Source: Clavaria fumosa (taxonomy: Eukaryota; Basidiomycota; Agaricomycetes; Agaricales; Clavariaceae). From it: a stretch of DNA of 64,000 nt. How positions within the stretch are numbered: the stretch's first letter is position 1; the number at the start of each line of letters is the position of its first letter. The DNA is taken from contig OX637800.1 in assembly GCA_951802425.1 (NCBI GenBank), positions 1,116,001-1,180,000 on the forward strand, written 5' to 3'. The position numbers were made by a program, and so were the translations under genes. The notes under the pieces are model-generated. The model ran no database searches and was not told the DNA's origin. It worked only from the letters and a program-made list of their open reading frames with translations. Positions 33,658 to 45,049 of the stretch are shown here, piece after piece.

Positions 33658-36111
33658 CCACTCGTCCCTAACTTTCCTGCTCGATAATGAATAACATAAT
33701 CGAAGCTGGAAAGATACTCAGCCCAGCAGGCTTGTCAGCGGCTTAATTGCTTTGTGGTGGTAAAATATTGTAAATTATTGTGTTTGGAGAAGACCTGTAC
33801 TTGGTATCTTGTGCCTTTGAGATATGCTCGCCATTGCTTGAAAGCTTCGTGGATCGCGAGGAGCTCTTTGTTGTATATATCGTAGTTGAGCTCCACAGCG
33901 ATCATTGTCCGTGCGTGAAAAGCAATGGGGCGTAGTTCATTGGTTGCAAGATCAGTTTGAGAGAGAATGGCCACTATGGCGTAGTCAGAAGTGTCGCATT
34001 CGAGGGTGATGGAGTGGTCAGGGTTGTAGTGCCAGAGGACGGGGGCTTCGGTAAAGGCCTGCTTGAGGGTCTCGAAAATCTGTTGACATCGTGGGCTCCA
34101 TTTCCATGGCATATCCTTGCGGAGGAGTTGCGTGAGTGGAATGACGATGCCTGAATAGTTGTCAATAAATCTCTGATAAAAGTTGGCAAAGCCAAGGAAG
34201 CTCTGAAGGTCATGAATCTTCATAGGTACGGGCCAGCTGAGGATGGCCTGAATTTTCGAAGGGTCCATCGCGATTCCATCAGGGGACACTATAACTCTGA
34301 GGTATTCGACCGTCGCAGTGTGGAAATCACACTTCTTGGGTCGCGCGTGTAGGTCTGCCTTGCGTAGATGTCGTAAGACCTCTTGGACATGGTCGCGATG
34401 TTGTTCGAGGTTGTCCGAGTAGATTAGGATGTCGTCAAGGTAAACTACCACATTCACATCGACCAAATCGTGGAAGATATCATTCATGAGGTGCTGAAAG
34501 GTCGCGGGTGCGTTTGTGAGTCTGAATGGCATAACAAGATATTCAAACATGCTGTAGCAGGTGCGGAATGCAGTTTTCCACTCGTCTCCTTCAGCTATCC
34601 TCATGTTGTTATACCCAACACGGAGGTTGATCTTCGAGTAGATTTTGGCTGAATGTAACTGGTCAACGAGGGTCTCGATTTGGGGGATAGGGTAGCGGTT
34701 TTTGCAGGTGATTTTGTTGAGACCTCGATAGTTGATGCAGAGGCGAAGGCCTCCATCTTTCTTCTTCGTGAAGAGTACCGGTGCACCTGCAGGGAATTTC
34801 GACAGCCGAATGAAGCCTTTATCCAACATGTCATCCAAATAATCCTTCAACATCTTTAACTCCACTTCTGGCATGTTGTATAGCTTCCCGTGAGGAGGTG
34901 TTTCACCTTCCTCAAGTTCGATTCAGTGGTCATAGTCGCGGTGTGGAGGTAGTTCCCAGGCTAGATCTTCAGAAAAGACGTTTAGGAAGTCGTGGTACTC
35001 ACGCAGGACTGTTTCTTCGGGTTTTGGAGGGGGTTGCGTGGTCGCGGAACTTGCGAGTATGGATTCGTCGTCGTAGGGGTTGTTTGCGGGTTGGAAGTAT
35101 AAGAGACCTATAAATTCTCCTTGTTGCTCCAAGTGACGAAGCAAGGTGGCTTTGACCAATTGAACTTGCGGGGGTTTAGAAGGTTTTGGTGTTGAGTTCG
35201 CGAGGTCAGGAGGAGGTTTATTCAGGAGTTTCGTGTCCAGAAGGGTGAGAGGGATAGTCATGGAGCGGGCTGTCTGTCCGAAACTAAAAGTGAGGTTGGT
35301 CCAATCAATTTTGGGGTTCCAGGTTCGCAACCAATCGAGTCCTAGAACCACAGGGGTGAGAGGATGAGTCTTAGTGATGAGGAACTTAATGGATTGGATA
35401 GTATCATTGGGAAACTTCGTGTTAGCGAGGACGTAGTGGGTTATGTTGGAGCTGGAGGAACTTCTGTTGAAGTATTGGAGAGGTAGGGGTTGCGGGAGTG
35501 GTATTAGGAGGTTCAGATGGGTGTTCGCGAGTACAGAGTTGATAAAATTCATGGATGCGCCGCAGTCAACAAGAGTATTTAGGGGAGTCGAACCGAAATC
35601 TGGGATTTGTGTCTTTATGAGGAAGGATTGGGAGGACTGGGAAGCAATAGGAGTATTAGAAAAGTCGCAAAGAAACTGAGGAGAGGAGGAACTAGTCGCG
35701 GCCCGCATGAGTATGGGGGTTGGTTCATTGTGACTCAGAGTTCCCCCGGAAGCTCCTGAGTCGCTTCCTCGTTTAACTCTTCGTGCGGATCATCAACATC
35801 CTCTTCCACTTCTTTTTCGACTTCATACGCTTCCTGGAAGTCTTCCTCTCCTTCCTCGAGCGTAAACATGGCTCATCCTGCTACTTGTCGGTCGGGACAA
35901 GCAGCGCTGTAGTGTCCAGGCTTCCCACATCTCATGCAGAGGTTTCCCTGATGACGATGTTCTCGTTCCTCATCACTAAGGGGACGTAGGGCGGATTTGG
36001 ATTTGGATTCGGCTGGCGAGGCGGATTGGCGGGTCACAGTGAAGTCGCGGGGTTTCCTGCAGCTGGTCAGGGTGTCGTAGGGTTATTGCCAGCGGCGGGA
36101 TAAGGTCACGG
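33658..36111 (-). pseudogene. pol: Gyp-B gag end and pol (protease, RT, start of RNase H)
   Basis: From the right: a nucleocapsid knuckle (CMRCGKPGHYSAAC, near 35960-35920) and an acidic gag tail. In another frame follow the protease (LVDCGASMNF) and RT with KNRYPIPQIE and VVYLDDILIYS (near 34440). RNase H begins with ECDSDYA-like ECDTSDYAIVA and ends YFTTTKQLSR. TGA codons at 34923-34925 (before the RT N-terminal helix), 33735-33737, and in gag after QVAG all stand where Arg is expected. Integrase is missing because the sequence passes into Chr-3. The gag N-terminus is missing where a Tc1 piece begins. Confidence 0.87.
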
Positions 36112-36925
36112 CATCATCCTCCAAAATCTTGATATAAAGCTTCCCATCTGTCCTTCTATCAATCTTGCATGCATATCCAACTCCACTCCTCATCATATAT
36201 TCCCATACTATCAGAGAGCCTCCCCAAACTTCACAGTCCCACTCACAGTCCCTGACAAGGAGCCTCTCCAGCCTTCTTCCACACCCAACTCCTGCCATCT
36301 GAGCCCAAGCAATTAATATTGGTCATACCACTCTTTTCCAGTCCTCCACAGTTCAGTCTTTGTGAGCAATTGCAAAATCCAACCTCTCTCTACAATAATG
36401 CTTTGAGAGGAGGGGCTTTTGCTGCTTCACAGCAGACTTCAGTCCAGCCTTTTTGAGGTGTAGGCAGACTGTCTCAGCACAGAAGGACTGGTTGGAAATG
36501 TCAGTGAGGGCTCTGGTTACCTGGACAACAGTGAGGGCCTGATTGGAAATGGGAGAGAGCACTTTGCTTATCTGGACAGCAGTGTCTGCCTTCTAAGAGG
36601 TTAGAAGATGAATAGCATGGTGAACATAAGTGGGAGTAAGCTTGGCAGGTTGACCTCCAATGGCTTTGGCAAGGTGAGAGCAATGCTTAGAGCAAAGCCT
36701 AGAGATAGTGCTGGTGTGGACACCAGTGACAGCAGAGCAGAGTGGCCTGCATCCAGGAGAGAGAGGATGTGTTTAGGGGTAGCAGGGGACACAGGAGTAC
36801 ATCTTGGATGTTGGGGGTATTTCATGCTCAGAGAGGCCTGGTATATATGCAGGAGGGTGATTGGTTCCAATTAATACAGCATAGCCACATAATCATGTGA
36901 TTTATACTCTCATAACAGTCAGCCA
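36112..36925 (-). pseudogene. Tc1/mariner transposase fragment
   Basis: On the minus strand in broken frames: an N-terminal helix-turn-helix region (PATPKHILSLLDAGHSA, then LPKPLEVN), a second helix-turn-helix block (ALTDISNQSFCAETV, HLKKAGLKSAVKQQKPLLS), and the beginning of the DDE domain (GGSLIVWEYMMRSGVGY, GKLYIKILEDD). The rest of the catalytic domain is absent: it stops at about 36112, where Gyp-B gag sequence begins. CAGTCAGCCAAAAAACTG near 36917 may be its terminal repeat. Confidence 0.75.
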
Positions 36926-37094
36926 AAAAACTGTTGCAATGAGTCTCTAAGAAAGATCATGTGATATCTTACTAAATAAGGAAAGTAAAGATATGAAAAC
37001 AATATCATTAGATAGCCAAGACGGAAGGCTACCATGTCCAATATTTCTATAATTTTAACAAATTTATTACATGTGCTACACCTTATTTAACTCA
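36926..37094. other. AT-rich stretch, no gene
   Basis: Between the Tc1 fragment and the remaining piece of Gyp-B LTR. Nothing recognised. Confidence 0.4.
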
Positions 37095-37213
37095 AAGTTG
37101 GTAGCGGGTTTCGGAAGAGTGTAGGGGGGTTTGCGAGGTGGTAGGGGAATGTTGGGAGGTCCATGGGTGGTGATAGAGTTGTTAGGTTGAGGAAAAATGG
37201 ATGGGTCCTGACA
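37095..37213 (-). repeat. Remnant of the 5' LTR of Gyp-B inner
   Basis: 119 bp, nearly identical to the end of 28410-29675 (GGTAGCGGGTTTCGG...GGGTCCTGACA on the plus strand), followed by the target duplication CTACT. Confidence 0.9.
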
Positions 37214-37218
37214 CTACT

Positions 37219-39517
37219 TCAGCACCATCTCTTTCCTGCAAGCTCCAAGAGACCACAAACTGCTTTCACTTTTCAAGTTCTTGATCATTTTCATATCGAT
37301 GCAATGGAGTGCAAAACTTCAGCTGGAGCATTTTACACCAAATTGAGGCGGCTAACCTCTAACGCTTTCCCAGACACTATCCCCATTCGTCCAATTCATT
37401 CTTTTCTAGATTTTGCTTGTTCATTGTCCTGGATCATAATAATTAGGATTGGTACCGAGAGTTGATGAGAGTCTCCCAGCAATGGAGAGATCTGAAGAAT
37501 AGAAAACGATTTGGATATGGACATGATGTGGATATAACACCAGGCACAGGCGATCTAGCTCTTTTCTGCCCAGCATGCCCTCAACTGGGGATCAATCTTC
37601 CTGACAATTGGAGAAGTCACCCAGACCAGTGAGTCTTACCTGAGTAATCTTGCCTCATTCCTGATGATGAAAGGTGGCTTTTCCAGAGATCTCTCGTTGT
37701 GGACGGAAAATTTTCTGTGGAGCACTTGAAGATGCCCAGAGCAGACAAAGATGTGTGGCTGACTAATGGAGAAGGATATATGGTAGAAAACTCGAATTAT
37801 CAGCAGCACCTTTTAGAGGCAAAGGATATTCGTGAGGTAAGTGCCTCAGCAAAACTGTTACATTTGTATCCTGAATACTTCTTCTAGAAGTCAAAATGCT
37901 CAAACCATCGAGCAATTAGCCAGGCGCTTAATGCACATTCTAGTCACCTTGAAGCCACTGGAATTGGGGCATGCACCTGTTCTCAGCATGGATGCTTTGT
38001 TCCTCATTGTGTGGTTGATTTTCAGAAGGGCGAGCGGTAAGTGAGAGCAAATACATTCTTTGAATCTTCTCAACTTTTCTCTTGGCAGTCACGTCAACAT
38101 CGACTATGCAATATGCCAAGCTATGAAATATCGCACCGAAGGAATGTCTGAAATATTGGTCATTTACGATGTTTGTTGCCAGTGGATTCGCAACTTCAGA
38201 GTACGAGCTGAAGGTAGTGCATACCTATACATGCCAGCTGCTACAAAGATCATAGGAGCTTGTTTTCCTCGTTTCTTGCTCAACTTTATTCCCAGTGCAG
38301 GACAACAAGATGGAGAGATTTTGGAGACACTGTGGTCCAGTTTGAACAAGATCTCCAGCAGCATACGAGCCATGAGCAAAGCACATCGTCAAGAAGTGCT
38401 GGATGACTACATGCGAGACTCCAACTGGAAGAAGTTAGTGAAGATTAAAAGCTTTTTACAAGATATTTTTTCAAACTGAATGTTCAATCAAGTGAAAGCC
38501 CTCTCCTCCAAATTCAAAGCAGCAGTGGAAGGTGTTCAGCAAACCAAAACACCCTTTGAAGTTCTGAATCGCAATATTCCTAGCAATTTAAGAGAAGCAT
38601 GGAAAGAAAGTGAGAAGGTTGCTTTGGAATGTCGTGGAGAACACCTGTCGATATATGATGTACAATTGGACAAAGGTGGGTTCAATTCTTGCCACAGACC
38701 CCTATACAAAACTGAAGACATAAAAATAAAGCACCATCTCTTGCAGAAGTGCAGTTAATGCTGTCAACAAAGGAGAGGACTGTTGGATTACCTTCAGGCA
38801 TAGTTTCTCTGCTGATGGAAGGAATGGCTTTGGAAGAAATTCAGTGAGTAATGCTCTTGAGTGTTTTTATTAGTGCCCCTGTAACAAGTCCTTACCCAGG
38901 CATTCCATTGCAACAGAACTGTCCAAGAGGCAAAAGCTTGCCATCCCTCAAAAACAGAGCGTTGTAGATCGGCTAAACAAACTCGAATCAAAAATCACAG
39001 GCCACAATTTAAAAATCTCCACAGTTCTTGGAGATTTTGAGTGGAACCAAGATGAGTCAGATGTGCAAGGGGATGAAGACTCTGAAGGGGGTATGGATGG
39101 GATTGACGAAGATGATCATTTTGAAGACCTTGTGGGAAATAGCATGCAAGCCAGGCTCTTGATGCCTTCGACTTTCGGTCGAGATTTCTGGGTGAAAAAT
39201 GGATGGGGCCAGATTGTCGAACAAGAAATACAACTTCGGATAGCACAGGCAGGTGAGTCCCTTGATGCACTCAGGCTAGCTATCGGACACAAATCACTGC
39301 TCTACAAATTATGCATCCGAAAATCCAAAACACAGAGCAGCAAGACAAGGAGTCAAGCAGAGCTTCTTCAAATCAGTTCTAAGATTAAAGAGCTGGCTGG
39401 GAGATATCAGCGAGCAAGAGCTGCCTTGTCTGACTTAGGTGCTCCTGCAGATACACTTGCCAAATTCCAAGCGCTCTCAGATTCAGACCTGAAGGTGAAC
39501 ACAGATGTCATAGAAGA
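37219..39517 (+). pseudogene. KDZ transposase, central part
   Basis: It continues the KDZ frame with LFPASSKRPQTAFTFQVLDH, HIDAMECKTSAGAF, then over short introns LKNRKRFGYGHDVD, LALFCPACPQLGINLP, LVVDGKFSVEHLKMPRAD, CSQHGCFVPHCVVDFQKGER, VNIDYAICQAM, VIYDVCCQWIRNFRV, CFPRFLLNFIPSAGQQDGEI and LETLWSSLNKISSS. These are the conserved blocks of the KDZ catalytic region. Between TKII and ACFPRF the usual FHL..H segment seems to be missing, and the ORF shows stops (for example 38477-38479), so this copy is probably inactive. It ends at GAAGA (39513-39517), where Cop-3 is inserted. Confidence 0.88.
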
Positions 39518-39776
39518 TATAGAGATTAAGGGCGGGAGCAGCTAGGTTATAGTGAGCATAACCTCAGTATAAGCAAGATACTGTATTGATATGGTAAAGA
39601 TACCTAGGTTATAGTGAGCGTACTAAAGGCGCGTAAGTATCAATGAAGAAAGACTAGTCTAATAAAGACCACTCACACCTCAGTATAAGCAAGATACTGA
39701 GGTGCTTGTAGCGGAGCTAAGCGCGTATGTAGATAGAATTCAAAGTCTGACAAAATGTCCTACCGAATATTCAATA
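39518..39776 (-). repeat. 3' LTR of Cop-3
   Basis: 259 bp, TATTGAATATTCGG...ATCTCTATA on the minus strand. Confidence 0.93.
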
Positions 39777-39779
39777 CTC

Positions 39780-42700
39780 CCCCTCAAACGCATTGGAGTC
39801 CAAGAAGTTTGACAAAATATTCGAACTTGTACCATGGTAGAGCTTTTGTAAATATGTCCGCCAAGCTCTCATCACTAGTTATATACGAGATCTTGATTTT
39901 CTTGTCTTCAAGAGCTTCACGCACGAAATGATATCAGATGTCGATGTGTTTGGTGCGAGCATGGAACTTGTTGTCTTGACAAATTGCAATGGTAGACTGG
40001 TTGTCGCAACGAAGCGGTACAGAGTTCTGTGGATCCTGCCCAAGTTCATCCGAGAATGCCCGAAGCCAGCAGGCTTCCTTCGCAGCATGGGCGGCCACAA
40101 TGTATTCTGCCTCGGTGCTCGACATCGCAATAATCGGCTGCCGTTTCGAACTCCAGGTGATTGCACCTTGTCCTAGTGTGAAAACATAGCCCGAAATCGA
40201 ATGCCGGTCTGATTGCGAAGCCCAATCCGCATCCGCATATCCTTCATATGCTCCACTTCGTCCTCCAAGAGTCAGCCAGAGATCTCGCATCGTGTACAGG
40301 TATCTTATGACTCACTTGATTGCCTTCCAGTGCAATTCTGCTGGATTTTGGGTGAAGCGGGCGAGGAGACTGATTGCGAATTGAATATCCGGACGACTTA
40401 TGACGGCTGCCCACAACACACTCCCGCAGGCTTCCTGGTACGGTGCTGCGATGGGTTCAGCTGAGATTTGATCAGTCGAGTATGCTGCGCTGGGCTCAAT
40501 CGGCGTATGTATCGGCGCAGAGTCAGTGACTCAAAATCTTTGAGCTATCGTTGTGATATATTGCCTTTGGTTTATCGCAACCGTATTTGACGAGCGGTCC
40601 CAGCGGATTTCAAAACCCAGTAGCCATTTTATTTCACCCAGGTCAGTTATCTCGAAGAGTGCGGCAAGGCTCGTCTTGAAATTTTCAACAGCGCGTAATG
40701 AGTTGGCGGCAACCATCATGTCGTCTGTCGAAACTGTGACTACCGTGGCATCGTCGCCTTGGTTTTTGATGAAGACTGAGGCATCAAGCTTTGAGACAGA
40801 GAAGCCCATGTCCACGAACGCCTTGGTCATCTTACGGTGCCATTGTCACCCAGCTTGACGAAGGCCGTAAAGTCCCTTCAGCAGCCGGCAGACTTTGTCA
40901 CCATCTTTCGCCTCTAGCAGACCAGCAGGAGCCTCCATATAAATCTCCTCCTCTATCTCAGCATTTAGGTAGGCTCCCACGACGTCAATTTGGTGTATTT
41001 CCCAGTCTGACACAGCCGCATGAGCCAGGACTGTCCTTATCGATGCCATCTTCGCCGCTGCAGCAAAAGTTTCCTCGTAATCGATTCCTCTCGTTTGGCG
41101 GTGTCCGCCAGCGACTAGCCTCGCCTTCCGCTTCACGACTTGTCCATTCGCATCAAGTTTTTCTTTGAAAATGGGTCGGCAGGGGATAACGGGCTTATCA
41201 GCGGGACGAGAGACGAGATGCCAGGTGCGTCTTTTCTTCAATTGCTCCAGTTCGTTGTCCCAGGCCTTTTTCCACTCCTCAGCATGCGTACCGGCCAGCG
41301 CTTCAGCTAGCGTTGCCGGTTCATTGCCCATTCTCGTAGCAAGACAGAAGAGGGGTCTCTGTCACCCTCATCATTGCTGTGGGCAATGTTTGCGACGTTT
41401 TGATGCCCTCGGTTGTGAAGATCTTTGTAGAAGCCTGGCTGGGGGCGAGATCTGTGGTGTAGAGGCATGGTTTCGTCAGGTTTGTCCATAGTTTCACTGC
41501 CGTCCTGTGTGTTGGTTGGTTTCTGTGCTGATGAGAGGTTTTCGCAGGGTGTAGGCGGCGTCTTCGAGGTGGTGGGATCGTCGTTTGGGCCTGGTGAGCT
41601 GGAATGAAGTATAGGGTGAGTGTTCAGGTTGTTTTTATCCTTCTCCCCCACAAGCTGAACTTCACCAGGCAAAATGATTTCATTCACTGAGGTCTTGAAG
41701 TCGAAGACGACTTCGCGCTCAGGCTTAACGATTCACTTGTCAGGATAGTAGATTCGGTACCCTGTGCTTTCATTATCATAGCCCACGAAGTACCCAGGTA
41801 ATGCTCAGGCTTGTAGTTTTCCAGCGTCAACGACTTTGACCCATGCCTTCGTTCCAAATGGGATAGCGTTGGACATATCAGGCCTTTTGCCAAACCTGGC
41901 TTCGTAGGGTGTCATGCCATTGAGTGCGCGGGTTGGGGAACGGTTTTTGATCCACAGCGCATGATTAATTGCCTCGGTCCACAGAAATTTTGGGAGTTTT
42001 GCATCAATGAGCATAGCTCGAGCAAGTTCAAGCTTAGTGCGGTTGGTCCGCTCGGCAACACCAACCTGCTCATGTGTGTCATGGACTGTAAGTTCCCTTT
42101 TTGTTCCTTTTTGTGCAAGGTGCTTATCGAAGACTTTGTTTTTGAACTCGGTGCCTCGATCGGAGCGGAGGAACTTGACTTTGGCATTGTCGTGCGTTTC
42201 TATCCGTTTTTCGAAACGTTCATATGCTGACTGGACTTCGGTCTTTTTGGTCAGGAAATCTGTCTCTGTCCACCGTGTCGCATCGTCATTGAAGTCGACT
42301 GTATATCTCTTTCCTCCTAAGGATATGACAGCGGCAGGGCCCCAAAGGTCAGTGTGGATTCTTTCACCAAAAGTTTTTGCACGGTCTTCGGCCTCTTGTG
42401 GGAAAGGTTTTCTGTGCGGCTTGGCTTGGGCACATGCATCACAGAATACTTTGTTAGAGGTTTCATCAAGCTCAATCCCTGTGATCTTCCCTGATCTGAT
42501 GGCAGTCTTTACAGCCCCATATGAGATGTGGCCTAAGATCCGGTGTGCGTCGTACAAGGAGACTTTTCTCTTTGTGGCATTTGCATGTAGATGGTGCGAA
42601 TTGAGCGCCGAGTTCCCATTGAACTGGTATAGGTTTCCGACTAATGGGATCTTCTCTATAGTTATGTTTGCAGGGGAGATTATGGTGCATACGCAGTTGC

Positions 42701-43964
42701 CAAAGAGTGCTCGGTAACCGGCGCGGTCCAATCTCGGGACTGAGATTAATGTGAAGGCCAGGTCTGGTGAGTATCAGGCATCCTTTAATAGGATCTGTGT
42801 CGTCTTACCTTCGTTTGGGATATTTATCCAGACATCTCCCTTTCCAGTCGCATAGAATGTACGTCCATCTGCTGCCTTGATTGGCTGTGGGGGTGTAGTT
42901 ACAAAGTTGACGAAGTTTTCACGTGTAGGGCAGAAGTGGACATCTGCGCCGCTATCCATGATGCCCTCGATCCTGGTAGGATCTCCCCTTTCTGTTTGAG
43001 CCATATCTGAGTAGTTGGAGCTGCAGTGGAAGGCGTAGTTGTCTTCGTCTGGGGTACTTGCAACATGAGCTGAGGTGGGGTTTCTCCCTTTTCTCCTCTT
43101 TCCCCACCATGCGGGGGTTTGTCCTTCTTTGCTGCCTCCTTGTCGGTAGCATTCTGCTTTTGTGTGACCAGTTCTTTCACAGTTGTCGCATTTTTTGTCA
43201 GAAGGTGGGTTTTTCTTAGGGAACTTTCCCCGGCCCTTTGCATAGAGAGCAGTGTCGCCTTGGTTGTCTGTACGCTCGGCAATCGCGCGGTGGCTGGCCT
43301 CTTCGAGTATAATCCGCACGAGGTCCGTTGGCTTGATGGTTGACTTAGTAATAGATGCTGCATGAGTGATTGATGAGAGCAGTAGTCGATAACTCGGGGG
43401 CAGTGAGCCAATGATAAGCGTACTGAATTCCTCATCGGGTACTGATGCTCCCATCGCAGCAAGCTCATCACGGAGTCTGATCATCCCTTCTAGGTGCTCC
43501 TTCATATCCGTGTCCTCATGGCATCGCATTTCTGTCAGGCGACGCTTTGTGTCGACCTGGTGCAACTTGGACTTCGAGGTAGCATCTTCCTTGACTGCAT
43601 CCCACATTTCCTTTGCATTTTTTGCTTTGATTACAGATGCGAGTCGGGTTGAGACTGTGGTGTGTATCACATGGCGAGCCATGTATTCTTGCTGGTCGAA
43701 TTCGTCAAGTCTACGTTCCTTGGTCTCAATTTCGTCTTCTGTAGCTCGGACACCTGGTTTGGTAACAGGAAAACCATTCTCGAGCAGGTATTCGGTTGGC
43801 CGCCTTGCGGTACCCTCGACATGTCGTATGAGCCCTCGTGACCCCATTACGTTTCGGATTCTTGATTCGTAGTCAACCCAGTTGGATCCGTCATCACGTA
43901 GCTTAGGTAGTGCTTGGGGGTTACTGGTAGGGGAAGCCATGTCGAGTTCGTCCGCGGGTCTCAT
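39780..43964 (-). pseudogene. pol: Cop-3 gag-pol polyprotein with several TGA codons
   Basis: Gag starts at 43964, inside the primer site, or more likely at MASPTSN (43940). A zinc knuckle (CDNCERTGHTKAEC), protease (IMDSGADVHF), integrase (HRILGHISYG, FCDACAQAKPHR, HTDLWGP, SDRGTEF), RT (DVVGAYLNAEIEEE; catalytic box VSTDDMMV) and RNase H (STEAEYIVAAHAAKEA, ARTKHIDI) follow. TGA codons at 42774-42776, 41805-41807, 40846-40848 and 39934-39936 sit at Arg positions; the last is in HIDI-x-YHFVRE, where Cop-1 has Arg. A one-base frame shift lies near 41340. The RT box is S-T-D-D instead of the common Y-V/A-D-D, as in Cop-2. Confidence 0.9.
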
Positions 43965-43968
43965 AATC

Positions 43969-44227
43969 TATAGAGATTAAGGGCGGGAGCAGCTAGGTTA
44001 TAGTGAGCATAACCTCAGTATAAGCAAGATACTGTATTGATATGGTAAAGATACCTAGGTTATAGTGAGCATACTAAAGGCACGTAAGTATCAATGAAGA
44101 AAGACTAGTCTAATAAAGACCACTCACACCTCAGTATAAGCAAGATAGTGAGGTGCTCGTAGCAGAGCTAAGCGCGTTTGTAGATAGAATTCAAAGTCCG
44201 ACAAAATGTCCTACCGAATATTCAATA
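43969..44227 (-). repeat. 5' LTR of Cop-3
   Basis: 259 bp, followed on the minus strand by GATTATGAGACCCGC (primer site, from 43968). Confidence 0.93.
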
Positions 44228-44232
44228 GAAGA

Positions 44233-44627
44233 GAACCAAGTGGGCCAGAGAAATGATAAACTACCTTGGATTTGGAGGACTGGAGGAGGTAATGAAAGCC
44301 CTTGGATGAATGAAAGTGAGATATGCTCATTTACCTCTCAATGTCTACTTGCTCTAATGCTGAGAAGTTTGCTGGGTCAACTGGCTTCGAGCGAAAGCTC
44401 GACATGACAGGTGGAATGAAGAGTTGGAATTGGTGAAACATGAGATGACTTGGACTTTGTCTTGGTTTGCAAACTGAGAAAGCGAATGGAAGAGGAGATC
44501 TGTTTGGGCAGACACAGAGCATAAGCCTGGGCACAAATGCTATGCCGAGAAGCAGATTATTTTATTGAGGAGGATGCATACCACTGCTGAACTTGCCTGG
44601 GAATCTGTTTTGAACCCAGGAAGATGA
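44233..44627 (+). pseudogene. KDZ transposase, C-terminal part
   Basis: The frame resumes after Cop-3: IEENQVGQRNDKLPWIWRTG with an intron near 44312-44368 (GTGAGA...TGCTGAG), then VNWLRAKARHDRWNEELELV, MTWTLSWFAN, TGA, ESEWKRRS and KPGHKCYAEKQ, ending TGA at 44625-44627. This Arg/Trp-rich C-terminus is usual for KDZ proteins. Confidence 0.85.
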
Positions 44628-44773
44628 ATATTCCTAAATTGATTTCTCTAGCTTTTTTGATTTTGAGCCTTATCGCCATGGGAGATATCGCTTCTTCGTC
44701 TTTGCCTAGCACCTCATCAATGGCATCTCTCTATGGCGAGTCCTCTCCCATCTACATCCATTCTTACCATTGA

Positions 44774-45049
44774 ATAAGGAGGGTCAATGCTTGCAATACA
44801 GCGAACCAAAGCGTACGATTTGCATACACCTCACCCCATATGTGTGCAAACCAGGTCATAAAGGACCACAGATGAATGGGTCTCTTGGAACAACAGCTAA
44901 ACTCTACAAATTGCGCAACAACCCGATTGGTGAAGGGCTGGATAGAAAAAGTGATGCAGGTTAAGCCATCAAGGATGTAGAGGGATGGTAAGTTCTCCAT
45001 TGTTGATTTCGGTACGGAATAATGTCTAGAAAATATCACAGGGTACTGG
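44774..45049. other. Spacer, no gene seen
   Basis: Short frames on both strands lack recognisable motifs. Confidence 0.35.

Larger units (their letters stand above)
28410..37213 (-). mobile_element. Gyp-B inner: mosaic gypsy element inserted in the KDZ gene
   Basis: Flanked by CTACT (28405-28409; 37214-37218). The 3' LTR is at 28410-29675 with a polypurine tract (GAAGGGGGGGTAA on the minus strand) next to it. Only the first 119 bases of the 5' LTR remain (37095-37213). Between them, from 5' to 3' on the minus strand, are a Tc1-like transposase fragment, the element's own gag end and pol to the start of RNase H, the pol end and LTR of one chromovirus (Chr-3), the RT-to-LTR part of another (Chr-2), and a 600-bp tail with an opposite-strand gene. 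All retroelement pieces have the same orientation. Confidence 0.82.
39518..44227 (-). mobile_element. Cop-3: full-length copia retrotransposon inside the KDZ gene
   Basis: 259-bp LTRs at 39518-39776 and 43969-44227 with target duplication GAAGA (39513-39517; 44228-44232). The primer site GATTATGAGACC adjoins the 5' LTR and a polypurine tract (TTTGAGGGGGAG) the 3' LTR. The LTRs differ at about seven positions, five of them CpG. Confidence 0.95.

Noticed and set aside
33658..36111. A separate gypsy element independent of Gyp-B inner
   Set aside because: It lacks its own LTRs and target duplication, has the same orientation as the Gyp-B LTRs, and lies within the CTACT duplication; it is more simply the Gyp-B gag-pol.
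44624..44773. 50-codon frame starting MNIPKLISLAFLILSLIA, like a signal peptide
   Set aside because: It overlaps the end of the KDZ gene, lies in AT-rich DNA that gives hydrophobic residues by chance, and has no Cys pattern or conserved context.
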